NCBI RefSeq assembly: GCF_002812045.1
Contig: NZ_NPEG01000001.1
Coordinates: 310,001-374,000, forward strand
DNA: 64,000 nt
From: Leptospira haakeii
Lineage (GTDB): Bacteria > Spirochaetota > Leptospiria > Leptospirales > Leptospiraceae
Direction: 5' to 3'
A model generated the notes under the pieces. The model did no database searches. It was given only the letters and a program-made list of their open reading frames with translations, and had not been told where the DNA came from. This document shows, piece after piece, positions 46,543 to 55,547 of this stretch (position 1 is its first letter; each line of letters starts with the position of its first letter). The position numbers were made by a program, and so were the translations under genes.

Positions 46543-47499
46543 TTAATCGAATATATCTGCCAGAGCTTCCAAGGAACTTTCGAATCCTTCTGCCAACGCG
46601 GAGGCTCCTTTATCAAATTCCGGCTGGATCTGGCTCAGATCCGGTTCCACTTCTAAAGAAATCGCTTCGTAGAATAATTTATACCAAATTACTGCAATCC
46701 AAGGAAATGCCAAACCTAGGGAGAATAAGATCGCCATATAAGAAAGAATGGTATAAACAAGTATATCTTCTCCCTTTAAATTGGACTTAAATCTGATCCC
46801 ATTTACCGTTGTTTGATTCCAAAAATAATTGTAAACATTTGCCTGCCACCAAGAAGCATAAAATCCTAATGTAGGTAAAAGTAGAAGGAAACCTTTCAGA
46901 TGGATCCAGAATAAAGAACCTCCTTTTCCATCGAATTTAAATCCTGCATTTCCGTAATATGTATTCTCTATCTGAAATCTTTTCAGTCGGATCGTGAACC
47001 AAGGAGAATAAAATCCAAAGGTAATAATCGTAAGCGGAAGTCCTACTAAAAAAATTTTAACAAGTTCCAGAACTCTTCCCGCAAAATGAAATCTGATATT
47101 ATTATAGGAAGTCCTACTTAGATGGAATCTTAATCTTCCTACAAAGATAAAAGGTCCTAAAATATACAGAAGAAGAAAGATCGGAATTAAATTGGAAAGA
47201 GGCTCAAGCTCGGCGCTAAAGACCCACCATTGTAGAGGGAATTTAATTGCACAGAATAGTATAATCGCGATCGGAGCCGCTTTCAAAAATCCTAAAAACC
47301 TTTCCAGACCGGTAGCATGGAAATCGAATCTTTGTCCTAAAAAGACTGTATGTTGTCTTAGATATCTTTCTACTCTTACTCTTGCCCAAAAAGAATAAAT
47401 GCCTAATGTACTGATCGTAGCCAAAGCATTAAAAAGATATAATTTAAATAGGTCCCATCCGGCCCCGTCAAACTTGGCGCGAGTCGTTGAATTTTCCAT
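46543..47499 (-). CDS. DUF898 (YjgN-like) membrane protein
   Basis: The 318-residue protein has a DUF898 layout with about six membrane segments and two internal repeats: F-GAGWDLFKLYLFNALATISTLGIYSFWARVRVERYL in the first half and F-GKGGSLFWIHLKGFLLLLPTLGFYASWWQANVYNYF in the second. The function is unknown. AGGAG precedes the ATG. It is 18 bases upstream of the M48 protease gene and probably co-expressed. Confidence 0.85.
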   Translation of the reverse strand: MENSTTRAKFDGAGWDLFKLYLFNALATISTLGIYSFWARVRVERYLRQHTVFLGQRFDFHATGLERFLGFLKAAPIAIILFCAIKFPLQWWVFSAELEPLSNLIPIFLLLYILGPFIFVGRLRFHLSRTSYNNIRFHFAGRVLELVKIFLVGLPLTIITFGFYSPWFTIRLKRFQIENTYYGNAGFKFDGKGGSLFWIHLKGFLLLLPTLGFYASWWQANVYNYFWNQTTVNGIRFKSNLKGEDILVYTILSYMAILFSLGLAFPWIAVIWYKLFYEAISLEVEPDLSQIQPEFDKGASALAEGFESSLEALADIFD

Positions 47500-47648
47500 T
47501 CGATTCTCCTGAAAGAATTCCCTATTCGAAGATCAGGTAGTTATACCAAACATTACAAATAGAGGGTCAGATTAGATCCGAGTTTTCCCATCTGCAAGAA
47601 ACAAATTTACAAGAGACTTCTTTTTACTTGGGACCGGATCAATTTATA

Positions 47649-48260
47649 CTATCCCGGACGTTTCCAATCCAGTCTGTCCAAGACCTTTTTTATATCTTCC
47701 CAGACATCTCTTTTTAAGGGACTATTCTCCCCACCGTTGCGGATTACGTAACTGGGATGGTAAGTTGGCATAACAGGGATCCCATGAAAATCTCCCCAAT
47801 GCCCTCTAAGTTTGGTGATCCCTTCTTTTGTTCTCAGAATAAATCTAGTAGAAGGATTCCCTAAGGTAATAATCACTTTTGGCTGTATGATTGAAATTTG
47901 TCTGAGTAAAAACGGAGAACATGCGATTACTTCGTCGTCTTCGGGAGGCCTGTCTTTTTCGAATTTTAGATCTACAGTTGGTCTACATTTAGTAACGTTC
48001 GCGATATAGACACTATCTCTCGGAACTCCAATCCCTCTTTCTATAATCCTAGTTAATAATTCTCCTGCTTTTCCAACGAAAGGTCTGCCTGTCAGGTCCT
48101 CTTGTTTTCCTGGACCTTCTCCGATGAACATAATATCTGCGTTCGGATTTCCTTCTCCGAAAACTGTTTGGGTCCGAGTAGTGCTCAATTTACATCGAAC
48201 GCAAGGAGCCACTTCCTTTGCGATGATCTCCAACTCTTTCTCTTTTGAAGTTTCACTCAT
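47649..48260 (-). CDS. Uracil-DNA glycosylase, family 4 (iron-sulfur)
   Basis: This enzyme removes uracil from DNA. The protein has the family 4 motifs: four cluster Cys (C20-x2-C23 early, then the KCRP and ACSPFL Cys), GEGPGKQEDLTGRPFVGKAGELL, and MPTYHPSYV near the end. The ATG at 48260 gives 203 residues. A TTG at 48311 would add 17 with no support. The gene is alone, divergent from the CDF exporter. Confidence 0.92.
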   Translation of the reverse strand: MSETSKEKELEIIAKEVAPCVRCKLSTTRTQTVFGEGNPNADIMFIGEGPGKQEDLTGRPFVGKAGELLTRIIERGIGVPRDSVYIANVTKCRPTVDLKFEKDRPPEDDEVIACSPFLLRQISIIQPKVIITLGNPSTRFILRTKEGITKLRGHWGDFHGIPVMPTYHPSYVIRNGGENSPLKRDVWEDIKKVLDRLDWKRPG

Positions 48261-48354
48261 ACCTGCTCTTATCGATAAAGAGAACCCGTTATCCTGCAAC
48301 CAATTTCCCAAAAAGTGACTGGAAGAATTTAGATATGTTCTTTATTTTAGATCC

Positions 48355-49296
48355 ATGCACGGGCATCATCATCATTCTCACGATGATCATCATGGACACT
48401 CTCATTCCCACTCAGGAGATCCTCATTCTAGTTCTATGCCTGAGAACTCCCGTGCATTCTTATTTGCATTTCTTTTAAACTTCGGATTTGCAGGGATAGA
48501 ATTTGTAGGTGGGTATTTTTTTAATAGCTTAGCAATTCTTTCTGATTCTCTTCATGATCTGGGAGATAGTGGTTTCTTGGCTCTCGCTTGGATTTTTCAA
48601 AAGATAGCGGCAAAACCAAGGACCCAAACCTTCACATTCGGTTACAGAAGACTCAGTCTTTCTGCTGCATTAGTAAATTCTTTTGTTCTATTTTTAGGAT
48701 CTTTCGGGATCTTATTCTTTGCTATTACCAAATTAAACGAACCTGGCTCTCCGAATGGTTGGGGAATGTTAGGTCTCTCCATATTAGGTGTAATTGTAAA
48801 CGGAGCCGCATTATTCAAATTAAAGAATAGTTCCGGTTTGAATGCAAAAACTGCATTCCTTCATCTTTTGGAAGATGTGCTAGGATGGGTTGCGGTATTC
48901 TTTGGTAGTATTGCTCTGATCGTATTCGGATGGTCTTGGGTAGACCCTGTATTATCTATCGCCATCTCTCTTTGGGTTGGGATCCAATCCTTCCGCAATT
49001 TAAGAAAGATACTTCTCTTACATCTTCAATCTTCTCCCGAAGGGATCGATACAAAAGAATTAGAAAATCGTATCTTAAAACTGAAAGGAGTTCGTTCAGT
49101 CCATGATCTTCATCTTTGGTCCATGGATGGAGATTATCATGTTCTAACTCTTCATGTAGGTGTTCAGGAAACTTCTATTGCGGGGGCCCAGAAGTTAAAA
49201 GAGAAGATTCGTAATATTACCAAAGAATTTCATATCCCTCATGCAACTGTAGAAGTAGAACCTGCAGGCGCAGAATGCCCTTACCAAGAATGTTGA
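48355..49296 (+). CDS. Cation diffusion facilitator (Zn/Co/Cd exporter)
   Basis: CDF proteins export divalent metals with protons. The 313-residue protein has a His/Asp-rich N-terminal tail (14 His in the first 26 residues), six membrane helices, the site-A motifs SDSLHDLGD in helix 2 and H-x-x-x-D (HLLED) in helix 5, and a cytosolic C-terminal domain with VRSVHDLHLWSMDGDY. The spacing is that of the Zn-type CzcD/ZitB subgroup. No metal regulator is adjacent. Confidence 0.93.
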   Translation: MHGHHHHSHDDHHGHSHSHSGDPHSSSMPENSRAFLFAFLLNFGFAGIEFVGGYFFNSLAILSDSLHDLGDSGFLALAWIFQKIAAKPRTQTFTFGYRRLSLSAALVNSFVLFLGSFGILFFAITKLNEPGSPNGWGMLGLSILGVIVNGAALFKLKNSSGLNAKTAFLHLLEDVLGWVAVFFGSIALIVFGWSWVDPVLSIAISLWVGIQSFRNLRKILLLHLQSSPEGIDTKELENRILKLKGVRSVHDLHLWSMDGDYHVLTLHVGVQETSIAGAQKLKEKIRNITKEFHIPHATVEVEPAGAECPYQEC

Positions 49297-49418
49297 TGTG
49301 ACATAATCAGATAGGGAATTTCCCTAAAAAATATCCAAACCCCTAACAGCGGTGGAAGCCCGGCACAAGCGGACCTTCTATACTTGACAGTGGGGAAACT
49401 ACCCGGATTTTGGTTGGT

Positions 49419-49568
49419 ATGAACCAAAAAACAGCTAAACTTCTCAAAAAATACGCGGAAGCAAAAGGTATTAACGAGAAACAAATCAAACGTGAGTGGC
49501 TGGTATTAAACGAATTTCAGAAGGACCAGAAAAAACAGGAAATCCTGAAAGAACTGGTTAAAAAATAA
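49419..49568 (+). CDS. Small basic helical protein
   Basis: This 49-residue protein, starting MNQKTAKLLKKYAEAKGIN, is one or two Lys/Glu-rich amphipathic helices and ends in LVKK. A TTGACA at 49384-49389 lies upstream without an obvious -10. No strong ribosome-binding site is visible. It has no Cys, signal or membrane segment. Composition and an intact frame suggest a real gene, but its function is unknown. Confidence 0.6.
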   Translation: MNQKTAKLLKKYAEAKGINEKQIKREWLVLNEFQKDQKKQEILKELVKK

Positions 49569-49588
49569 TCCGCTCCTGATCTTTTTAA

Positions 49589-49654
49589 GACCGATTTCAT
49601 AAAGTCGGTCCGCGTATTTCCGGATCGGTACTCCGAAACCGGACTTTCATTTTT
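49589..49654 (+). terminator. Tandem hairpins between the small gene and queD
   Basis: GACCGA pairs with TCGGTC (49589-49610), and TCCGG with CCGGA (49619-49643), followed by TTTCATTTTT. The second looks like a terminator of the small gene. Confidence 0.45.
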
Positions 49655-49682
49655 CTGAATCAACCATTCGTCCAACATCTAA

Positions 49683-50060
49683 ATGGAAGAAATAGAACTT
49701 ACCAAAGAATTTCGTTTCGATGCCGCTCACTTTTTACCGAACGTTCCGGAAGGTCATAAGTGTAGAAGGATGCATGGCCACAGCTTTCGATTTAAATTAC
49801 ATCTGAAAGGTAGGGTGGACGAAAAAACTGGTTGGTTGATGGACTTCGCAGAAGTCAGCAAGGTTGTTAAACCTTTACTCGAAAACTATTTAGATCATTA
49901 TCTTCTAAACGAAATAGAAGGTTTAGAAAATCCGACCAGTGAGAATATCAGCATCTGGTTGTGGAAAAAACTGAAACCCGAGCTTTCTCTTTTATACAAG
50001 ATCACTTTAAACGAAACCTGTACTAGTGCATGTGTTTATAACGGACCTTCTGAGAAATAA
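49683..50060 (+). CDS. queD: 6-carboxy-5,6,7,8-tetrahydropterin synthase QueD
   Basis: QueD makes carboxytetrahydropterin in queuosine biosynthesis. The 125-residue protein has zinc His16, His31 and His33 (FDAAHF and MHGHSF) and the catalytic Cys27 in GHKCRRMHGH, with the GWLMDFAEV segment and the conserved Glu of TLNETCTS. queC starts three bases after its stop. Confidence 0.93.
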   Translation: MEEIELTKEFRFDAAHFLPNVPEGHKCRRMHGHSFRFKLHLKGRVDEKTGWLMDFAEVSKVVKPLLENYLDHYLLNEIEGLENPTSENISIWLWKKLKPELSLLYKITLNETCTSACVYNGPSEK

Positions 50061-50063
50061 AAG

Positions 50064-50771
50064 ATGAGTTCTTCTTCCAAGTCGAACAGTGTTCGAACGA
50101 AATCTCATTCTAAAAATCCGAAGGCCATTGTTCTTTTCTCGGGTGGATTAGATTCTACCACTTGTTTGTACCAAGCAATCCAAGATGGTTATTCTCCTAT
50201 TGCTCTTTCCTTCGATTATAATCAAAAACATAAACAAGAACTCAAATCTGCCAAAAAGATCACAAAACTTTTAGAAGTACCACATCTGATCCAAAAATTG
50301 AATCCTGAATTTTTCCAAGGTTCTTCTCTTACTGAAAAGAAAATCAAGGTACCCAAAAATTCTTTGGGGCATTCTGAGATCCCAAACACTTATGTTCCGG
50401 GAAGAAATATTTTGTTTTTATCCTTTGGAGTTTCTTTGGCAGAAGGTATCGGAGCCCAAAGACTCTATATAGGTGTGAATGCTTTGGATTATTCGGGTTA
50501 CCCGGATTGTAGACCCGAATTTATAAAAGCGTATTCAGATGCGATCCGTATTGGGACTAAAACTGGAGCAGAGGGTCATCCACTTGAGATCTGCACACCT
50601 TTGCAGTTCTTAGATAAAAAAGAGATCGTGTTATTGGGCTCTAAACTAGGTGTTCCATTTTCTATGACTCATTCTTGCTATGATCCCGCGGGAGGCAAAC
50701 CCTGCGGAAAATGTGACTCCTGCTTGCTTCGAAAAAAGGGTTTTCAGGAAGCAGGCGTCCCGGAAAAGTGA
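50064..50771 (+). CDS. queC: 7-cyano-7-deazaguanine synthase QueC
   Basis: QueC converts carboxydeazaguanine to preQ0 with ATP and ammonia. The 235-residue protein has the PP-loop FSGGLDSTTCLYQA after a basic N-terminal tail of about 25 residues, the PGRNILFLSFG segment, and four zinc Cys in CYDPAGGKPCGKCDSC near the end. It is coupled to queD. The queE gene is not in the window. Confidence 0.95.
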   Translation: MSSSSKSNSVRTKSHSKNPKAIVLFSGGLDSTTCLYQAIQDGYSPIALSFDYNQKHKQELKSAKKITKLLEVPHLIQKLNPEFFQGSSLTEKKIKVPKNSLGHSEIPNTYVPGRNILFLSFGVSLAEGIGAQRLYIGVNALDYSGYPDCRPEFIKAYSDAIRIGTKTGAEGHPLEICTPLQFLDKKEIVLLGSKLGVPFSMTHSCYDPAGGKPCGKCDSCLLRKKGFQEAGVPEK

Positions 50772-50836
50772 ACGAACAGATTTTAAGGCATCGGTTTTGA
50801 GGAATTTTCCCCTGCCGCCGTCCATAGGAAGCTAAT

Positions 50837-51118
50837 ATGGAACAGTTCGTAAGCTACCTGACGATATTTTTAATCGCAGTGTTCGTAGGAATCGAGGTCA
50901 TCAACCGTATTCCTCCTTTATTACATACCCCTCTTATGTCAGGCTCTAACGCCATTTCAGGGATTACAGTCATCGGAGCGATCTTAACTCTTCATACTAC
51001 AAATCATTGGATTATTCAAGTATTGGGATTTATCGCAATCGTTGCAGCAACCGTCAACGTAATCGGAGGGTTCGTAGTAACTCACCGTATGTTGGGAATG
51101 TTCAAGAAAAAGGATTAA
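50837..51118 (+). CDS. pntAB: NAD(P) transhydrogenase alpha-2 (membrane) subunit
   Basis: This 93-residue protein is the membrane part of the split alpha subunit of proton-translocating transhydrogenase, with three helices and the family segment IPPLLHTPLMSGSNAISGITVIGAI. AGGAAG precedes the ATG. The gene for the NAD-binding alpha-1 subunit would be expected just upstream but queC is there. pntB follows seven bases later. Confidence 0.92.
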   Translation: MEQFVSYLTIFLIAVFVGIEVINRIPPLLHTPLMSGSNAISGITVIGAILTLHTTNHWIIQVLGFIAIVAATVNVIGGFVVTHRMLGMFKKKD

Positions 51119-51125
51119 ACCATAA

Positions 51126-52535
51126 ATGGAAAAAGCGTATATCAACCTCATTTATCTAGTTTCAAGTATCCTTTTTATCATTGGATTAAAGCTACTTTCT
51201 CATCCTAAAACTGCGGTAAGAGGAAACTTTACCGGAGCGCTTGGTATGTTTCTCGCGGTTGTAGGTGTATTCTTCGAATACGGAACTATCAACCAAAGTG
51301 ATATCATCATTATCGGGTCAGCACTCTTAGTTGGAACTGCAATCGGAACATTTATCGCTCTTAAAGTGGAAATGACAGGAATGCCACAGCTAGTGGCGCT
51401 TCTGAACGGACTCGGAGGACTTGCTTCCTTCTTAGTTGGTGGAAACTCCTTAATGGAAATCCTACAACCCGGTCATGATACGAAACAACTTGCTGATCTT
51501 CAGTTTACAATCTCTACTGCGGCAACCGGTATTATCGGAGCAGTAACTCTTACAGGAAGTTTGATCGCTTTCGGAAAACTGCAAGGTTTGATCTCTGAAA
51601 AAGCGGTTCGTTACTTCGGAGACCAGATCGTAAAAGTTCTATTTTTAATCGGTTCACTTTACCTAGGTTACTTGAATGTAACTGAGCCTACTAAGATCGA
51701 TTGGTACTGGTACATCGTCCTAGTAGCTTCTATCCTTGGGGTTCTGTTAGTAATTCCGATCGGTGGAGCGGACATGCCGGTGGTAATCGCTCTTCTTAAC
51801 TCCTATTCAGGACTTGCAGCTTCTGCAACTGGATTCGTTTTAGGAAACAATGTACTAATCATCTCAGGATCACTCGTTGGAGCTTCCGGTATCCTTCTTA
51901 CGCAAATCATGTGTAAGGCGATGAATCGTTCCCTTCCGAACGTTCTTTTCGGAGGAATTGGAGCAGCTACTTCTTCTACTGATTCCGGAGACATCTATAC
52001 TGGAAAAACAAAAGCAACTTCTGCAGAAGAAGTTGCGATGTTACTGGATATGGCGCAAAGAGTGGTTATCGTTCCTGGTTACGGAATGGCAGTTGCTCAA
52101 GCTCAGCACGCAGTTCGCGAACTTTACAACCAACTTACCGATAAGAATATCGAAGTTGAATTCGCGATCCACCCGGTCGCAGGAAGGATGCCTGGTCACA
52201 TGAACGTTCTATTGGCGGAAGCTGATATTCCTTATGACAAAATGAAGGAAATGGACGAGATCAACCCTACTTTCAATACTGTAGACGTAGTGATCATCAA
52301 CGGTGCAAACGACGTGGTAAACCCTCTGGCAAAAACAGATCCAGGTTCCCCGATCGCAGGAATGCCGATCTTAGATGTGGATAAAGCAAAAACCATTATC
52401 GTGATCAAACGTTCCTTGAGCCCAGGATTTGCAGGAGTTCCTAACCCGCTCTTCATCCAAGAAAACTGTCTCATGTTTTTCCAAGATGGTAAAAAAGCCA
52501 CCCAAGAAATCGTGACTGCACTCAAGGATACCTGA
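51126..52535 (+). CDS. pntB: NAD(P) transhydrogenase beta subunit
   Basis: PntB passes hydride between NAD(H) and NADP(H) with proton flow. The 469-residue protein has about eight to nine membrane helices, then the NADP-binding domain III with VVIVPGYGMAVAQAQHAV, EFAIHPVAGRMPGHMNVLLAEA, and NGANDVVNPLA. The length is normal. A strong terminator follows. Confidence 0.95.
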   Translation: MEKAYINLIYLVSSILFIIGLKLLSHPKTAVRGNFTGALGMFLAVVGVFFEYGTINQSDIIIIGSALLVGTAIGTFIALKVEMTGMPQLVALLNGLGGLASFLVGGNSLMEILQPGHDTKQLADLQFTISTAATGIIGAVTLTGSLIAFGKLQGLISEKAVRYFGDQIVKVLFLIGSLYLGYLNVTEPTKIDWYWYIVLVASILGVLLVIPIGGADMPVVIALLNSYSGLAASATGFVLGNNVLIISGSLVGASGILLTQIMCKAMNRSLPNVLFGGIGAATSSTDSGDIYTGKTKATSAEEVAMLLDMAQRVVIVPGYGMAVAQAQHAVRELYNQLTDKNIEVEFAIHPVAGRMPGHMNVLLAEADIPYDKMKEMDEINPTFNTVDVVIINGANDVVNPLAKTDPGSPIAGMPILDVDKAKTIIVIKRSLSPGFAGVPNPLFIQENCLMFFQDGKKATQEIVTALKDT

Positions 52536-52572
52536 TAAGAATTTTCCGAAAATTAACGGAAATGATTCTTGC

Positions 52573-52600
52573 AAAAGGGAGGCTATGGCCTCCCTTTTTT
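52573..52600 (+). terminator. Rho-independent terminator of the pnt operon
   Basis: An 11-bp stem (AAAAGGGAGGC with GCCTCCCTTTT) with a TATG loop is followed by a T run. It lies 37 bases after pntB. Confidence 0.93.
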
Positions 52601-52655
52601 TATATCTACTTTTCTTGAAATAGGTTCAAGCTCGGTAAATACTAAGAGGTGTCCA

Positions 52656-53081
52656 TTGGCAGAACAAAAGGATTATAGCCACGAAGTAAAACTTCATAGA
52701 TATGGATTCGTTCGCTATTTATTGATTATAATAGGAACCATATCATTAATTCTAGGAATTGTTGGGATCTTTACGCCTGTTTTACCTACTACTCCATTTT
52801 TACTTCTAACGGCAGCTTGTTACGCAAGGGCTTCTCAAAAGTTCTATAACTGGCTCATGAATAATAAATATTTCGGAAGTTTTATCCGGGATTGGAGGAT
52901 CCACAAAGCGATCCCTTTAAAAGCAAAAATTATCTCAGTTTCCACGATAGTGATCACTATGACGATCAGTGCGATATTTGCACCTCTTCTCCCAGTTCGG
53001 ATCGGAATGGCAGTGATTGGTATATGCGTAATCTATTATATTCTTCGCTTTCCGACCAAAAAGGAAGATATAACCGAATAA
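52656..53081 (+). CDS. YbaN family DUF454 membrane protein
   Basis: The 141-residue protein has three membrane helices and the DUF454 pattern ILGIVGIFTPVLPTTPFLLLTAACYARAS followed by KFYNWLMNNKYFGSFIRDWR. The TTG start at 52656 is chosen because AAGAGGTG precedes it; longer frames would begin in the pnt terminator. Its stop abuts the convergent TPR gene stop. Function is unknown. Confidence 0.85.
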   Translation: MAEQKDYSHEVKLHRYGFVRYLLIIIGTISLILGIVGIFTPVLPTTPFLLLTAACYARASQKFYNWLMNNKYFGSFIRDWRIHKAIPLKAKIISVSTIVITMTISAIFAPLLPVRIGMAVIGICVIYYILRFPTKKEDITE

Positions 53082-54182
53082 TCAGTTATAAGGGGAACGA
53101 GAAGGAAGCATATGATATACTTTCGGATCGTTCTCTCTCAGAAGTTCCGCAGTATCTAAAGCCTCTTGTATCTTTAATTTTTTTTCGGGCTCCTCTAACA
53201 TCCAAGAAGCCACAAAAGATTCTAACCTTCTATAATCCTTAATATACACTAAAGATCTAAGATAATTGATCCTATCTTCTTCCGAAAATATTTTAGAACC
53301 TGAAACTATAGAATATATATTTGCAGAAGCCCTATAATTCGAAGTATGAAAGTAAGCATGAGCCAAAAACCTTTTTTCATTAAAAGGAAGATCAGGAAAC
53401 TGATTATAAAGTTTGATCGCCTTACGGAAATTTTTATCTATATCCATCGCAAGTCTTGCATAGATATAAGCAAATTCCCTATTGATAAAACCCTCTTTCG
53501 CAAATTCCTTACACTGAGCCAAAGCATCTGCCTTATTCCCCAAAAGAAAATTCACTTTTAGTAAGATCAGTTTTAAGTTTCTATAATTTGGTTTAAGTTC
53601 TATTCCCTTCTCACCTTCTGCTTTTGCTTTTAGATATTGTCCTGTTTCAAAATAAGCCAGAGCCATATTTAATCTGTAAAAAGGATTATAATTCGCAAGT
53701 TCCACTGCTTTCTGGAAGTATTGAACAGAGGATTCCCATTTACTTCTTCTTACAAAAATCATTCCAAGAAGATAATAAGATGGATCATGACTTGGATTGA
53801 TCTCCACAGCTTTTAAAAGAGCTTTTTTGGATTGGGGATATCTTCCTATCACATATAAATACGCACCGTTTAGATAATGATATTCCAAACAATCCGGATC
53901 CAACTTTTTCAGACGTTCTATATTTGCTTGGGCACGTGCAAGAGCATTGGATCTTAATAAATTGATCGTCTCGGTGTTCAAAGCCAGGATCTGGTATTTT
54001 CTTCTAGAAACTTCGCTTTGGTCGGCTGGTTGAGGAGGAAGTGGTAATTCCCCTTCAGGAGAAGGGGCAAGTATCGATTGGTTTTCGTCGGAAGTTTCAG
54101 TTTCCTTAGATCCTAGGCTGACTCCTATTAAAAGTATAGAGCCTAGGAGTATTGCAGAAATATTCTTCCGACAAATAATCAT
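53082..54182 (-). CDS. Exported TPR-repeat protein
   Basis: The 366-residue protein has a signal sequence (about 1-25), a Pro/Glu-rich linker, and about six to seven tetratricopeptide repeats (for example LLKAVEINPSHDPSYYLLGMIF and YFQKAVELANYNPFYRLNMALAYFETGQYLKAKAEGEKGIELKP, listed in part). It probably acts as a periplasmic or envelope scaffold. It overlaps by four bases the upstream lipoprotein gene and so may act with it. Confidence 0.82.
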   Translation of the reverse strand: MIICRKNISAILLGSILLIGVSLGSKETETSDENQSILAPSPEGELPLPPQPADQSEVSRRKYQILALNTETINLLRSNALARAQANIERLKKLDPDCLEYHYLNGAYLYVIGRYPQSKKALLKAVEINPSHDPSYYLLGMIFVRRSKWESSVQYFQKAVELANYNPFYRLNMALAYFETGQYLKAKAEGEKGIELKPNYRNLKLILLKVNFLLGNKADALAQCKEFAKEGFINREFAYIYARLAMDIDKNFRKAIKLYNQFPDLPFNEKRFLAHAYFHTSNYRASANIYSIVSGSKIFSEEDRINYLRSLVYIKDYRRLESFVASWMLEEPEKKLKIQEALDTAELLRENDPKVYHMLPSRSPYN

Positions 54183-54583
54183 TCTGGAGCGGGACCTAAT
54201 TTTTTATAAATTTCGGTATTGTTCAGGTCAGGATTGGATAGTTCCAGAGTTTCTTTATTCGCTTTTTTCACGATGTAACGAATATCGAATCCTAGATTTA
54301 AAAACCTAAATATAAGCTCAGGTTCTCTGGACTTAGTTTCTTTTTCGTAAAATTCATATTCTATCTTGCGTTGGTTTTCAGGATCTTCCGGATTTTCGTA
54401 AATCGCAAGTCCAGGTCTGAAAATAGAAAGTTTAGGAGCCTTACCTGGCTCTGAATTTTTGCACTGTCCATCTGCCGCGCAAACGGAAGTTCTTTCCCAT
54501 ATACCTAAGATTCTCTCCTGCAGAGGAGGTTGACAACCTATGAGTAAGGATAAGATCACTAGGAAAAAAAGAATTTTTTTCAT
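54179..54583 (-). CDS. Hypothetical lipoprotein
   Basis: The 134-residue protein has a signal peptide with lipobox LLIGC (Cys about 17) and a mature part that starts QPPLQERILGIWERTSVC. It resembles lipocalin-like small lipoproteins by its strand pattern, with W-E and a central Y-E-F-Y segment. The ATG at 54583 (MKKILFF) is preferred to an upstream TTG. It is co-transcribed with the TPR gene. Confidence 0.75.
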   Translation of the reverse strand: MKKILFFLVILSLLIGCQPPLQERILGIWERTSVCAADGQCKNSEPGKAPKLSIFRPGLAIYENPEDPENQRKIEYEFYEKETKSREPELIFRFLNLGFDIRYIVKKANKETLELSNPDLNNTEIYKKLGPAPE

Positions 54584-54678
54584 GGAAGCCAAGCTATACC
54601 GCGTAGTAAGGATGTCCAGGGAATTCCCGAAGCTCTTGAACCTATAAGAAACCGGGATGTGAATTCAGAGCTTGCGAT

Positions 54679-54969
54679 TTAGATTCGTTGAAAGTATTCG
54701 TCGATCTTAAGAACTTCGAATGTTTTCATTAAATCAGGATGTATCTCTCTTATATCGATCTCTATCCCTTCTAACTTTGCATTTTTGCAGAACCAAACCA
54801 AGGAACTGATGGATATGGAATTCATCACAGGGATTTTGCCCAGATCCAAGACGATTTTAACCGGTTTTTTGGCAATTGCATCCATCAACTGGTTTCGAAA
54901 TGCGTAATAGTCATTAAAAAGGGCAGTTAGCTCCGGCTTGATCTCGATAATCTCCGAATTTTCACCCAT
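54679..54969 (-). CDS. STAS-domain protein (anti-sigma factor antagonist-like)
   Basis: The 96-residue protein is a lone STAS domain: IVLDLGKIPVMNSISISSLVWFCKNAKLEGI carries the helix-capping Ser in the usual phosphorylation position (NSISIS). Such proteins bind GHKL kinases or act in stressosomes. The ATG at 54969 was chosen; an in-frame extension to 55101 would overlap the flgB leader. It is divergent from flgB by about 110 bases. Confidence 0.8.
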   Translation of the reverse strand: MGENSEIIEIKPELTALFNDYYAFRNQLMDAIAKKPVKIVLDLGKIPVMNSISISSLVWFCKNAKLEGIEIDIREIHPDLMKTFEVLKIDEYFQRI

Positions 54970-55078
54970 TTTCGATTTGAGTCCTTTTTTGGCCTTTTCT
55001 GAGAAATTTTTGGCCAGTTTTCTTTTTTTATCTTTGGGAATTTTGAAATTCAACCGAAATTTTATACGGGAGAGCTTT

Positions 55079-55510
55079 ATGTTCCAAAAAACACATTTCA
55101 TGAAGACTCAGGACTTACTAGAGAAGGGAATGAACGCCGCCTCTATGAAAAGAAAAGTCCTCGCAGACAATATCGCAAATGCGGATGTTCCCCATTTTAA
55201 AAGAAGCGAAGTACTTTTTGAATCCATGATCAAAAGAGCATTGGAATCAGAAAAGATAGAAGCTTCTAAAGCGGTCCCGACTAGGATCGAAGACGAACGT
55301 CATATCTCCTTTTTTACTCCATTAGATTATAAATCCGTAAAGCCTAAAGCAAACATTGATTATCTGACCACAGTCAGAGCAGACGGAAATAACGTGGATC
55401 CAGAGAAAGAAGTAATGGAAGCTTCCAATTCTCAAATGCAATACATGATGATGGTCGAAAGAATGAATGCGAACTTCCGTGATTTGAAGAACGTAATGAG
55501 GTTGGCTTAA
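55079..55510 (+). CDS. flgB: Flagellar basal-body rod protein FlgB
   Basis: FlgB is a proximal rod subunit of the flagellum. The 143-residue protein has the rod-protein N-terminus with VLADNIANADVPHFKRSEV and a C-terminal helix ending FRDLKNVMRLA. The ATG at 55079 follows GGGAGAG, so the longer upstream frame is not used. It starts a three-gene flgB-flgC-fliE unit. Confidence 0.95.
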   Translation: MFQKTHFMKTQDLLEKGMNAASMKRKVLADNIANADVPHFKRSEVLFESMIKRALESEKIEASKAVPTRIEDERHISFFTPLDYKSVKPKANIDYLTTVRADGNNVDPEKEVMEASNSQMQYMMMVERMNANFRDLKNVMRLA

Positions 55511-55547
55511 TCTCAATAGAGACATAGCTAAGATTTAGAGGAAGAAG

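Noticed and set aside
49569..49682. PreQ1 riboswitch before queD
   Set aside because: The queuosine genes made this worth checking, but only simple hairpins are seen and no preQ1 consensus.
52569..52655. TTG start for the DUF454 gene
   Set aside because: It lies in the pntB terminator, so it would not be on the downstream transcript; AAGAGGTG marks the start at 52656.
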